Assembly: GCF_001590905.1 (NCBI RefSeq)
Contig: NZ_BCTT01000017.1
Span: forward strand, 62,001-126,000
Source of the DNA: Serratia grimesii NBRC 13537
GTDB taxonomy: Bacteria > Pseudomonadota > Gammaproteobacteria > Enterobacterales > Enterobacteriaceae
DNA: 64,000 bases
Direction of reading: 5' to 3'
Shown piece after piece: positions 35,295-43,549 of the stretch. The position numbers and the translations under genes are program-made. The notes below the pieces were generated by a model. It saw nothing but the letters and a program-made list of their open reading frames with translations. It was not told the DNA's origin and did no database searches. How positions within the stretch are numbered: position 1 is the stretch's first letter; every line of letters starts with the position of its first letter.

Positions 35295-35298
35295 TTAG

Positions 35299-35330
35299 CA
35301 CCGGGCATTCAACAGAATGAATGCCCGGTG
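35299..35330. terminator. Bidirectional terminator hairpin
   Basis: A perfect 12-bp stem CACCGGGCATTC / GAATGCCCGGTG, loop 8 bases, followed by TTGTTG. It lies between convergent genes, 5 bases after one stop and 12 bases from the other. Confidence 0.75.
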
Positions 35331-35341
35331 TTGTTGCAGGT

Positions 35342-35992
35342 TTAAGCCCAGGTGGCGGCACCACTCAGCAACTCTTTCCAGGCCTCAACGTTACCCAGAT
35401 AGTTACCCGCAGGAATCTGGCGCAGGTGGCCTTCGCTGTCTTCCAACGCAAAGGTTGGGAACCCTTGCCCGTGAATTTTGGCAAGAAGTGCCCGGCTTTG
35501 AGCAATGTGCTGTGCGGTCGGTGCGCCAGCATTAAAGCGCATTTCGGCGATGAATGGGGCAGAAGGCAGGCCCAGCTCTTTTGCCAATGCTTCCAGTACT
35601 GGCGTATCGGCAATGCGGCGGCCTTCCTTATAATGCGCCTCTTGAATGCGGTGCAGCATATCCAGCCCACGACCACCCAGTGCCTGGGCTGCCAGTATTG
35701 CAGTGATTGGCGGCTCAGAATCCATGACTGCGGTGGTATCACGCAGTAGCCCATTGAAATAGGCTTCACCAAAAGTCTGCCCGGTTAACTCCGCAATACG
35801 TTTATCGTGCGGAATGACATAGTTGCGCCATTCATCCGTGATCTGACGGCGATTGTTGCCGGTCATCATGCCGCCAGCGTGCAGGGCGATGGTCAGCCCT
35901 GGAATAGTTTTGGCCGCTTTTACCAGTGGGGCAGCGCCATAGCACCAGCCACACAGCGGATCGAAAATGTAATGCAGAGTCGTGCCGGTCAT
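35342..35992 (-). CDS. DsbA family (FrnE-like) thioredoxin-fold oxidoreductase
   Basis: A 216-residue protein with a CxxC active site in IFDPLCGWCYGA at residues 14-17, the usual position for the DsbA/FrnE group. The cis-Pro loop is QGFPTFALE at about residue 180, and an alpha-helical insert separates them. There is no signal peptide, so it is cytoplasmic, unlike DsbA itself. FrnE-type proteins act in oxidative-stress response or polyketide oxidation; here the role is unknown. It has the same orientation as the metallo-beta-lactamase-fold gene upstream, but a 10-bp hairpin (36018-36047) lies between them, so they are probably separate transcripts. Confidence 0.83.
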   Translation of the reverse strand: MTGTTLHYIFDPLCGWCYGAAPLVKAAKTIPGLTIALHAGGMMTGNNRRQITDEWRNYVIPHDKRIAELTGQTFGEAYFNGLLRDTTAVMDSEPPITAILAAQALGGRGLDMLHRIQEAHYKEGRRIADTPVLEALAKELGLPSAPFIAEMRFNAGAPTAQHIAQSRALLAKIHGQGFPTFALEDSEGHLRQIPAGNYLGNVEAWKELLSGAATWA

Positions 35993-36017
35993 GTTTATTC
36001 CTCGTTATACCTACTGT

Positions 36018-36047
36018 CCTTCAGGCGACAGCATTGCCGCCTGAAGG
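36018..36047 (-). terminator. Hairpin downstream of the MBL-fold gene
   Basis: A perfect 10-bp stem CCTTCAGGCG / CGCCTGAAGG with a 10-base loop, 60 bases after the MBL-fold stop. No T-run. Confidence 0.55.
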
Positions 36048-36106
36048 AGTTTGGGTACTTCACTGTGCAATCTCAGTAACGCCTTAGCCTGCTTTTTGCT
36101 GCACGC

Positions 36107-36991
36107 TTATTGAGGCCACTTCATTTCGCCCTTCAGCACCTTGGCGCTCAGTTCCAGGCTCGATTCGTCTTTCAGGTTCGGGTAATGCTTTTTCATTGCC
36201 GCAATCAGTTCTGCAGAATTTTTGGTCTTCGGCAGCTCGGCTTCCAGCGTGGTCAGATAATTCTGGGTAAAGGTGACGGACTTAAGCGTCTGATCGGCAC
36301 CTGGCAGGAAGTGACCCGGAACAACGACTTTTGGCTTCAATGCCTTGATGCCTTCCAGCGTTTGTTGCCAGTGTGCGCGTGATTCAACGGTCTGGTTATC
36401 GGCTACCCACGGATGGATATTGTCACCGGCCACTGGAACACCGCCCACGACGGCTTTCAGTGCTGGGATCCACACATAGGTGCGTTCTGGTGTTGGGCCC
36501 GTCAAACCTTTCACTTCCACTTTCTGACCGTCAACGGTGAAGCTGTCACCCTGTAGCGCCTGAGGTACAACGACCGCTTTTGGTGCGTTATCTTTCAGGA
36601 TCGGGCCCCAGTACGCGACTTTGCCGTCTTTGGTTGCATTGATTTCTTCGATAGTGCCTGGTGACGCGATGATTTTCGCCTGTGGGAAAGCGGCTTTAAT
36701 GACGTCCAGACCGAAGTAGAAATCAGGGTCTGAATGGCTGATGTAGACGGTGGTCAGCTTTTTGCCGGTTGCTTTAATCTTTTTCACCAGTTCTTCAGCG
36801 TCATTGCGCTGGAACTGAGCATCGATCAACGCTACTTCGTGTTTGCCACTGATGATCTCAGATGACACCGGGAACACGCTTTTCTCGCCTGGATTGTACA
36901 CTTCCATGGTCAGGGTATTGGCCGCAGTGGCGTAAGCGCTGAAGGTAGTGATGCCGGCGAAGGCCAGAGTCAATAATGATTTGTTAAACAT
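36107..36991 (-). CDS. Exported metallo-beta-lactamase-fold hydrolase
   Basis: A 294-residue protein with a signal peptide (FNKSLLTLAFAGITTFSAYATAA), so periplasmic. The MBL fold is visible: EIISGKHEVALIDAQF (first strand pair), the metal-motif region VYISHSDPDFYFGLDVI, GDNIHPWV and VVPGHFLPG. The classical HxHxDH motif reads H-S-D-P-D-F, so the second and last histidines are Asp and Phe. The later Asp and His ligands seem kept, so a one-metal or altered site is possible. Start 36991 was chosen to give a proper leader, with AGGA nine bases upstream. A LysR gene is divergent, 108 bases away, and probably controls it. Substrate unknown. Confidence 0.8.
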   Translation of the reverse strand: MFNKSLLTLAFAGITTFSAYATAANTLTMEVYNPGEKSVFPVSSEIISGKHEVALIDAQFQRNDAEELVKKIKATGKKLTTVYISHSDPDFYFGLDVIKAAFPQAKIIASPGTIEEINATKDGKVAYWGPILKDNAPKAVVVPQALQGDSFTVDGQKVEVKGLTGPTPERTYVWIPALKAVVGGVPVAGDNIHPWVADNQTVESRAHWQQTLEGIKALKPKVVVPGHFLPGADQTLKSVTFTQNYLTTLEAELPKTKNSAELIAAMKKHYPNLKDESSLELSAKVLKGEMKWPQ

Positions 36992-37099
36992 GGGTAGAGG
37001 TCCTTGAGTAGCGATTAATGTTGTATAGATGTTAGGTTGCATAAAGCGATAGAAAAACCGGATAATAAGCAATTATTCATTGCGTAAATCGGACGAATC

Positions 37100-38008
37100 A
37101 TGGATCGCATTACCGCAGCTGAGGTTTTTATCACCATTGTTGACCGTGGCAGCATGATTGCCGCAGCGGAAACGTTGGAAATGTCGCGAGCTATGGTGAC
37201 GCGTTATCTGGCCCAAATGGAGCAATGGGCCGGCGCACGTTTACTGCACCGTACTACCCGTAAGCTTAGTCTGACTGACGCTGGAGAGCGCACATTGGAG
37301 CGTTGCCGACAGATGCTGGCGCTGGCAGGTGAGATTGATTTGGTTGAAGGTGAACAGAGCGACGAACTGCGTGGTCTGTTGCGTATCACTTGTTCGCAGT
37401 CTTTGGGCCAGACGGCATTGGTGGGGGCGGTAGCGCAATACCTAAAGCGCCATCCGCAGGTTGCAGTGGATCTGCAAATGAATAATCGCACGGTGAATTT
37501 GGTGGAAGAACGTATTGATTTGGCGCTGCGTATCACGAATGAACTGGATCCCAATTTAATCGCTCGGCCCTTGTCATCGTGTGCATCTGTAGTCTGTGCA
37601 TCACCGGCTTATCTGGCGGTGCACGGTACACCACGTCATCCACAAGATTTGGCATTGCACAACTGCCTGACGTATTCCTACTTCGGTAAAAGCCTGTGGC
37701 ATTTTGATCACCAAGGGGTGAAATCGGCGGTTGCGGTCAGCGGCAACCTCAGCGCAAACGAGTCTGTGGTGTTAATGGCGGGTACCGTACAGGGTGCCGG
37801 TATTTCCATGCAGCCTTACTATTCAGCAGCGCCGTTGCTGGCCAGTGGTGAGCTGATTGAGCTGATGCCAGATTATCGGCCCCAATCTATGGGGATTTAC
37901 GGTATTTACACCTCACGCCGACAGATGCCGGCCACTTTACGCACCATGTTGGACTTTCTGGTGGAGTGGTTTGCCAACGATGTCGGTTGGCGAGCGACGC
38001 TGCGCTGA
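37100..38008 (+). CDS. LysR family transcriptional regulator
   Basis: A 302-residue LTTR. The HTH covers residues 3-60 (VDRGSMIAAAETLEMSRAMVTRYLAQMEQ, RTTRKLSLTDAG), followed by the effector domain (LRGLLRITCSQSLGQTALVG, VEERIDLALRITNELDPNLIARPL). It begins MDRITAAEVFITIV, typical of the DmlR/YafC-like group. It is divergent from the exported MBL-fold protein, sharing a 108-base control region, and by this arrangement likely its activator. A 314-base gap with no recognised gene follows. Confidence 0.87.
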   Translation: MDRITAAEVFITIVDRGSMIAAAETLEMSRAMVTRYLAQMEQWAGARLLHRTTRKLSLTDAGERTLERCRQMLALAGEIDLVEGEQSDELRGLLRITCSQSLGQTALVGAVAQYLKRHPQVAVDLQMNNRTVNLVEERIDLALRITNELDPNLIARPLSSCASVVCASPAYLAVHGTPRHPQDLALHNCLTYSYFGKSLWHFDHQGVKSAVAVSGNLSANESVVLMAGTVQGAGISMQPYYSAAPLLASGELIELMPDYRPQSMGIYGIYTSRRQMPATLRTMLDFLVEWFANDVGWRATLR

Positions 38009-38322
38009 TATCGTTAACACGGCCGTAATATTTGTACACATTTTTCATCATCAGCGCATTCAAGCGGTTAGACGGTTCATGGGATCTTTTTGTGCGCTGT
38101 CACGGCCTTGTCACTGGTTCTTATACTGAACGTCATGTTATTTCTGTCCTGTGAGAAGGGTGAATAAGACTTAATAATTATAGGGTTAAGCAGATTCCCT
38201 GGCTCTTTGCACTCCACTTCTGATTTTTCACGGGTAGCCTGCCAGGTTGCCCGGCGATTTTTTGTGTTTTTATCTGCCTCGTGCGACCGCCGCCGGGGCT
38301 TTGTTGATTGGGAGCGTTACAC
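38009..38322. other. Intergenic region upstream of the DHA1 transporter
   Basis: 314 bases; I see no ORF with a ribosome binding site and no clear dyad. It contains the promoter of the MFS gene and the 3' end of the LysR transcript. Confidence 0.4.
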
Positions 38323-39477
38323 ATGCCTGTTTCTCTGCTCGCACTGGCATTAAGTGCATTTGCTATCGGCACGACCGAATTCGTTATTATGGGGTTGTTG
38401 CCTGAAGTTGCCAGGGATCTGCAGGTCTCTATTCCTTCTGCTGGCTGGTTGATCAGTGGTTATGCACTTGGCGTGGCTATCGGCGCGCCGATTATGGCAT
38501 TGCTGACTGCCAGGTTGCCGCGTAAAAAGACCTTGTTGCTGCTGATGGTGATTTTCATCTTCGGCAATATTATGTGCGCCTTGGGTTACAGCTACGATTT
38601 CCTGATGCTGGCGCGCATTATCACTGCATTGTGCCACGGTGCGTTCTTCGGTATCGGGGCGGTTGTGGCGGCTAATCTGGTGGCACCCAATCGCCGTGCC
38701 TCTGCTGTCGCACTGATGTTCACCGGCCTGACGTTGGCTAACGTGCTGGGTGTGCCGCTAGGCACTGCCTTGGGGCAGGCATTGGGCTGGCGCTCGACGT
38801 TCTGGGCGGTGGCGGTGATCGGTGTGTTATCCCTGATGGCGCTGTACAGCAAGTTGCCAACGGTGAAGGATGAAACACCCACCGATCTGAAAAAAGAGTT
38901 GGCGGCACTGCGCGGCGGCGGTATCTGGCTTTCGCTACTGATGACTGTGGCCTTTGCCGCATCGATGTTCGCGCTGTTTACCTATATTGCGCCGTTGTTG
39001 ACTGAAGTGACCGGCGTTTCGTCGCACGGCGTGAGTTGGACGCTGCTGTTGATGGGCGTGGGCCTGACGCTGGGCAATATCCTGGGCGGCCGTCTGGCAG
39101 ACTGGCGTTTGCCGTTGACGCTGACCTGTACTTTCCTGGTGATTGCTTGCTTCGCTGCGCTATTTAGCTGGACCAGCCATTCGATGGTGCAGGCAGAAAT
39201 CACGCTGTTCCTGTGGGCGGCGGCGGCATTTGCCGCAGTGCCTGCATTGCAGATCAACGTAGTGACTTACGGTAAAAAAGCCCCCAACCTGGTGTCTACG
39301 TTGAATATTGCCGCGTTTAACGTCGGCAATGCCATTGGTGCCTGGGTAGGCGGCGTGGTGATCGCTCAAGGACTAGGCTTGACCAGTGTCCCTCTGGCTG
39401 CTGCGGGGATCGCACTACTGGGGTTGGTACTATGTCTGGTCACCTTTAGCCGTGCCAAGCGCCCGGCTAGCGTGTAA
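38323..39477 (+). CDS. DHA1 family MFS transporter (YdhP/AraJ-like)
   Basis: A 384-residue, 12-helix drug/H+ antiporter-family protein. AIGTTEFVIMGLLPEVARDL at TM1, LTARLPRKKTLLL after TM2, ARIITALCHGAFFGIGAVVAA in TM4 and NIAAFNVGNAIGAWVGG in the second half closely follow E. coli YdhP and AraJ. Start ATG 38323 has GGGAG eight bases upstream; an in-frame codon five residues earlier is unlikely. The stop overlaps the 3' end of convergent lysR by 11 bases. Likely exports small polar compounds such as arabinose-type sugars or purines; the substrate is not predictable. Confidence 0.85.
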   Translation: MPVSLLALALSAFAIGTTEFVIMGLLPEVARDLQVSIPSAGWLISGYALGVAIGAPIMALLTARLPRKKTLLLLMVIFIFGNIMCALGYSYDFLMLARIITALCHGAFFGIGAVVAANLVAPNRRASAVALMFTGLTLANVLGVPLGTALGQALGWRSTFWAVAVIGVLSLMALYSKLPTVKDETPTDLKKELAALRGGGIWLSLLMTVAFAASMFALFTYIAPLLTEVTGVSSHGVSWTLLLMGVGLTLGNILGGRLADWRLPLTLTCTFLVIACFAALFSWTSHSMVQAEITLFLWAAAAFAAVPALQINVVTYGKKAPNLVSTLNIAAFNVGNAIGAWVGGVVIAQGLGLTSVPLAAAGIALLGLVLCLVTFSRAKRPASV

Positions 39478-40390
39478 TTACCGCGGCCAAGCGGGCGGGG
39501 AGAGACTCCGCCTGCTGTTGCAAATGCTCGGTAAAGGCGGTGACCAGCGCCGAGGCAGGACGATGCAGCGGCCGGATCAAACTGACGGTGAAGGGGACTT
39601 CAACGCTGAATGGGCGAACGTGAACGCCGTTGTGGGCATAATCAAGCGCCGTCAGCGGGTTCACGATCGACACGCCTACACCTGCTTTAACCATAGCGCA
39701 GACCGATGCGGCGCTGTGGGTTTCCATCACCAGACGGCGATTAACACCCTCCTCACTGAACAGCGAGTCCAGCAGTTGGCGATAACTGTCGGTGTTTGAC
39801 AGGCTGATAAAGTGTTGCCCAGCAAAGTCCTGCGGTGTCAGCACCGATTTTGCCAGCAAGGGATGTCCCGCCGGTAGCACGCACACTTCGTTCAATGTCA
39901 TCAGCGTCATGCGCTCGGTTCCCGCCGGTGTCAGCGTATTTTCCGTCAGGCCTAAATCGTGACGCTGTGCCGATAACCACTCTTCCAGTAACGGTGATTC
40001 CTGCGGGATTACGCTGAAGCTCACTTCTGGATAGCGATCAATAAAGGGTTTGCACACGGCGGGCAGCAGTGACTGCGAGAACACCGGCAGGCAGGCGATC
40101 GAAAGCTGTGCTTGCTGAAACTGGCGAATGCCTGCGGCGGCGTTGACGATGCGCTCCAGGCCATAATAAGAACGCTGAACTTCCTCCAACAACCTCAAGC
40201 CTTGAACCGTCGGGGATAAACGACCTCGCACCCGCTCGAATAATTGCAATTGAATCAGTTTTTCAAAGCGTGCCAGCTCGCGGCTGACGGTGGGTTGCGA
40301 GGTCTGCAACAGCGCAGCGGCCTCGGTCAGATTGCCGGTAGTCATCACCGCATAGAAGATTTCAATCTGGCGCAGGGTTATTGCGTGCAT
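39467..40390 (-). CDS. lysR: Transcriptional activator LysR
   Basis: A 307-residue founding-type LTTR that activates lysA when diaminopimelate is plentiful and lysine scarce. HTH residues LTEAAALLQTSQPTVSRELARFEK, followed by LFERVRGRLSPTVQGLRL, SIACLPVFSQSLLP and IPQESPLLEEWLSAQRHDLGLTE, match E. coli LysR very closely. The family start MHAITLRQIEIF (40390) was chosen; the 23 upstream residues are not conserved. It is divergent from lysA as in E. coli, but the gap is 242 bases and contains an ERIC-like element next to lysA. Confidence 0.95.
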   Translation of the reverse strand: MHAITLRQIEIFYAVMTTGNLTEAAALLQTSQPTVSRELARFEKLIQLQLFERVRGRLSPTVQGLRLLEEVQRSYYGLERIVNAAAGIRQFQQAQLSIACLPVFSQSLLPAVCKPFIDRYPEVSFSVIPQESPLLEEWLSAQRHDLGLTENTLTPAGTERMTLMTLNEVCVLPAGHPLLAKSVLTPQDFAGQHFISLSNTDSYRQLLDSLFSEEGVNRRLVMETHSAASVCAMVKAGVGVSIVNPLTALDYAHNGVHVRPFSVEVPFTVSLIRPLHRPASALVTAFTEHLQQQAESLPARLAAVITR

Positions 40391-40496
40391 CGACAGGTTC
40401 CATAATGAGCAAATCCATATCATAGATGAATAGCCTAAGACTAAATAGATATTTTCCATCCAAGAAAGCGTGCGGCAATATTGGGGTATTCAACCA

Positions 40497-40605
40497 TACC
40501 CTATGGATTTCAAGTTGCAGCTAGGCGACCAGCTCGCTCATCCCCAGGCGCTTACTTAAGTAGCTGGGGTGAGCGACAAATCTGCGACTTGAAATTCGAC
40601 GGGTA
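40497..40605. repeat. ERIC-like imperfect palindromic repeat
   Basis: A 109-base imperfect palindrome bounded by TACCC and GGGTA. Paired arms are ATTTCAAGTTGCAG (40507-40520) with CTGCGACTTGAAAT near the right end, and TCGCTCATCCCCAG with CTGGGGTGAGCGA around the centre; CTGGGGTGAGCG is the hallmark ERIC core. It lies between lysR and lysA, ending 27 bases before the lysA ATG, so it is either in the lysA leader or between promoter and gene. Confidence 0.85.
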
Positions 40606-40632
40606 AGCAAATTTTGATTCGGGGATACCACC

Positions 40633-41895
40633 ATGCCACGCGCTTTACACGACACAACGACCGCCCTTAATGCCGCTAACCTATTGGCCTTGCCTGGGCG
40701 TTTTGGTTGCCCGGTATGGGCCTATGACGCCACTATCATTAGCGAACGCATTGGCCAATTGCGTCATTTTGATGTGATTCGTTTTGCCCAGAAGGCCTGC
40801 TCGAATATTCATATTCTGCGTCTGATGCGTGAGCAGGGCGTCAAGGTGGACTCGGTGTCATTGGGAGAGATTGAGCGTGCATTGCAGGCCGGTTTTCAGC
40901 CGGGTGGTGAGCCAAGTGAGATCGTGTTTACTGCTGACGTGCTGGATCATGCGACGCTGGCGCGCGTCAGTGAATTGAAAATCCCAGTCAATGTCGGTTC
41001 GATCGACATGTTGGAGCAATTAGGTCAGGTGTCTGTAGAGCATCCGGTGTGGTTGCGTATCAACCCAGGCTTTGGGCATGGTCATAGCCAGAAAACCAAT
41101 ACCGGCGGAGAGAACAGCAAGCATGGCATTTGGTATGCCGATTTACCGCAGGCAGTGGCAAAAATTCAACAGTACGGCCTGAAACTGATCGGCGTGCATA
41201 TGCATATTGGTTCTGGCGTAGATTATCAACATCTGGAACGGGTGTGTGACGCCATGGTGCAGCAGGTGATCGATCTCGGTCAGGATATCAGCGCTATTTC
41301 CGCTGGTGGCGGTCTGTCGATCCCGTATCAATACGGCGAAGAGGCGATTGATACCGAACACTATTTTGGCCTGTGGAACCGCGCCCGTGAGCGTATTGCC
41401 GCCCATCTTGGTCACCCGATAAGCCTGGAGATTGAGCCTGGCCGTTTCTTGATGGCGGAAGCTGGGGTGCTGGTCGCTGAAGTACGGGCGGTGAAAGATA
41501 TGGGCAGTCGTCACTTCGTGCTGGTAGACGCCGGTTTTAACGACTTGATGCGCCCGGCGATGTACGGCAGCTACCACCATATTTCTCTGTTGCCGGCTGA
41601 TGGCCGCGATACTGCCAACCAGCCGCTACGCGATACTGTGATTGCCGGGCCGCTCTGTGAGTCCGGTGACGTCTTTACCCAGCAGGCCGGGGGGGGGATT
41701 GAAACCCGTGAACTGCCGCCGGTGCAGGTCGGCGACTATCTGGTATTCCATGATACGGGGGCTTATGGCGCATCAATGTCTTCGAACTACAATAGCCGTC
41801 CGCTGTTGCCGGAAGTACTGTTTGAGAACGGTGAGCCGCGCTTGATTCGCCGTCGCCAGACTATTGAAGAGCTGATTGCGCTGGAATTGATCTGA
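40633..41895 (+). CDS. lysA: Diaminopimelate decarboxylase
   Basis: A 420-residue PLP enzyme of the alanine-racemase fold that converts meso-diaminopimelate to L-lysine, the last step of lysine synthesis. The PLP lysine is in RFAQKACSN at about residue 54. Others are the HMHIGSG strand, the glycine-rich phosphate loop SAGGGLSIPY, EPGRFLMAEAG, and the substrate-binding/catalytic Cys-Glu in GPLCESGDVF. Length matches E. coli LysA. It is divergent from its activator lysR. GGGGATACCACC before ATG is the ribosome binding site. A hairpin ends the transcript against the convergent LacI-family gene. Confidence 0.96.
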   Translation: MPRALHDTTTALNAANLLALPGRFGCPVWAYDATIISERIGQLRHFDVIRFAQKACSNIHILRLMREQGVKVDSVSLGEIERALQAGFQPGGEPSEIVFTADVLDHATLARVSELKIPVNVGSIDMLEQLGQVSVEHPVWLRINPGFGHGHSQKTNTGGENSKHGIWYADLPQAVAKIQQYGLKLIGVHMHIGSGVDYQHLERVCDAMVQQVIDLGQDISAISAGGGLSIPYQYGEEAIDTEHYFGLWNRARERIAAHLGHPISLEIEPGRFLMAEAGVLVAEVRAVKDMGSRHFVLVDAGFNDLMRPAMYGSYHHISLLPADGRDTANQPLRDTVIAGPLCESGDVFTQQAGGGIETRELPPVQVGDYLVFHDTGAYGASMSSNYNSRPLLPEVLFENGEPRLIRRRQTIEELIALELI

Positions 41896-41900
41896 TGAAT

Positions 41901-41925
41901 TGGGCGCAGTTCGGTGCTGCGCCCA
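41901..41925. terminator. Bidirectional terminator hairpin after lysA
   Basis: TGGGCGCAG / CTGCGCCCA, a perfect 9-bp stem with a 7-base loop, centred in the 36-base gap between convergent lysA and the LacI-family gene. Confidence 0.7.
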
Positions 41926-41931
41926 GATAAG

Positions 41932-42942
41932 TCAGTTGGCGTAGGGGCCGGGTACCACGGATTCCCGCAGCCGAAGTTCACCGGTAAAAGGTGAGAGCGG
42001 CTGAATGTTTTCTCTGTTAATCAAGCGGAAAGCCTGGCTGATAGCGGCTTCAATCATGACGTCGATCGGCAGATAAACGGTAGATAACGCAGGTTGTAAA
42101 TAAGCGGCGCTGGGTTCGTCGTCGAAGCCGAACAGTGAGACATCCTGCGGCAGGCGTTTGCCCACATCGTGCAATGCTTTCATTGCCCCCACCGCCATGT
42201 CATCGTTGCAGGCAAACAGCGCACTGAAATTGCTATTTTCATCCAGTAACCGGCGCACCCCTTGATAACCACTTTGTACGCTGCTGTCGCCATAGGCGAC
42301 ACGAGAGGCATCGAAGGCAATCTTGTGATGCTCAAGCGCCTGTTGATAACCTGCCAGTCGCGCTTGAGCGGTAGGCGTTCTTATGGGGCCGGTAATACAG
42401 GCGATCTCGCGATGCCCTTGTTGAATCAGATAATCAACAGCATGAAAGGCGGCTTGTTGTTGTTCGAAGAACACGCAGCGTGCTCGTGCTTGCGGCAAAT
42501 CGCGGTTGATCACCATGATCGGGACTGGCAGTCTGTCCAGTAAATCCATCAGTGCAGATTCGGACATAAAGCGGGTATAGAGAATAATGGCATCACAGCG
42601 CCGATCGGCCAGCAACTGCACTGCCTGGAGCTCATCTTCCGGTGTGTCGTGGCCGTCGGTGACAATCAGGTGCTTGCCGCTGGCTTCAATCAACTTAGCG
42701 GCACGGCGGAGCAGGCGGCCGAAGTAGGGGCCATCGAAGTTGGACACGACCAACCCGATGCTATTAGAGCTTTTATTCGCCAATGACTGGGCGAGGAAAT
42801 TTGGGCGGTAACCCAATTCGTCCATCGCTTTGAACACGGCTTCTCGGGTACTCCCTTTCACCTGGCCGGTGCCATTTAACACGCGTGAAACTGTGGCTTT
42901 AGATACCCCCGCGCGAATGGAAACATCCAACATGGTGATCAT
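41932..42942 (-). CDS. LacI family transcriptional regulator (AscG-like)
   Basis: A 336-residue LacI/GalR regulator. The HTH and hinge (residues 1-60) read MLDVSIRAGVSKATVSRVLNG and YRPNFLAQSLANKSS; the ligand domain includes GLVVSNFDGPYFGRLLRRAA, RRCDAIILYTRF and SLFGFDDEPSAAYLQPALSTV. It resembles E. coli AscG, repressor of beta-glucoside genes, more than GalR. There are no sugar-use genes beside it, so its regulon is elsewhere or it is an orphan. Start at 42942 uses AAGGGG as ribosome binding site; a second ATG three codons on is possible. Confidence 0.83.
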   Translation of the reverse strand: MITMLDVSIRAGVSKATVSRVLNGTGQVKGSTREAVFKAMDELGYRPNFLAQSLANKSSNSIGLVVSNFDGPYFGRLLRRAAKLIEASGKHLIVTDGHDTPEDELQAVQLLADRRCDAIILYTRFMSESALMDLLDRLPVPIMVINRDLPQARARCVFFEQQQAAFHAVDYLIQQGHREIACITGPIRTPTAQARLAGYQQALEHHKIAFDASRVAYGDSSVQSGYQGVRRLLDENSNFSALFACNDDMAVGAMKALHDVGKRLPQDVSLFGFDDEPSAAYLQPALSTVYLPIDVMIEAAISQAFRLINRENIQPLSPFTGELRLRESVVPGPYAN

Positions 42943-43075
42943 CAGTGGCTTACCCCTTTCAACATCCGCTGGCGGCAAATAATGCTCAGTCTAGCATAGG
43001 GTTAGCTGTTGGCTGTGTGGCTTTTTATCGTGGTGATAGTGTGGCAGTTAAACGTGTGTAAATGAGAATCAGGCA

Positions 43076-43549
43076 ATGAAAAAAGCGGACGGAATGACGA
43101 GCATTGTGCTTTTGGCTGACTTTCCTCAGTACCGTGAGCAGGTGATTGACTGGCAATGGCGGGCGTTCGGCAGTGAGAGCAGTCGAGCATTTTTCGCCAG
43201 TGTGGTAGACAGCAGCCTGCGTGGGGCAGATTTGCCCGTCACTTTTATCGCTCTGCTGGAGGGGAAACTGGTTGGCACTGTCGGTTTATGGCGCTGCGAT
43301 CTGATTAGCCGCCAAGATTTAACGCCTTGGTTGGCGGCGTTGTACGTAGACGAAAGCCAGCGCGGCAGTGGTCTGGGTCTGCGGTTACAGCAACACGTGC
43401 AGGATTACAGCCAGCAGCTCGGTTTCAGCAAGCTGTATCTCTACAGTGACTTCAGCGGTTATTACGAACGCCACGGCTGGCATTATATCGGCGACGCGCT
43501 GGATTATCCCGACCGCCCGGTACGGTTGTATCACCGGGCGTTGGGTTAG
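43076..43549 (+). CDS. GNAT family N-acetyltransferase
   Basis: A 157-residue acetyltransferase. The acetyl-CoA binding motif is VDESQRGSGLGLRLQQHVQDY (R-G-S-G-L-G loop at about residue 100), followed by LYLYSDFSGYYERHGWHYIGD with the Tyr that usually acts as general acid. It is flanked by two LacI-family genes and overlaps the 3' end of convergent galR by four bases. Possible in-frame starts are 43076 or MTSIVLL at 43094. No ribosome binding site is strong (GAATCAGGCA). Substrate unknown. Confidence 0.78.
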   Translation: MKKADGMTSIVLLADFPQYREQVIDWQWRAFGSESSRAFFASVVDSSLRGADLPVTFIALLEGKLVGTVGLWRCDLISRQDLTPWLAALYVDESQRGSGLGLRLQQHVQDYSQQLGFSKLYLYSDFSGYYERHGWHYIGDALDYPDRPVRLYHRALG

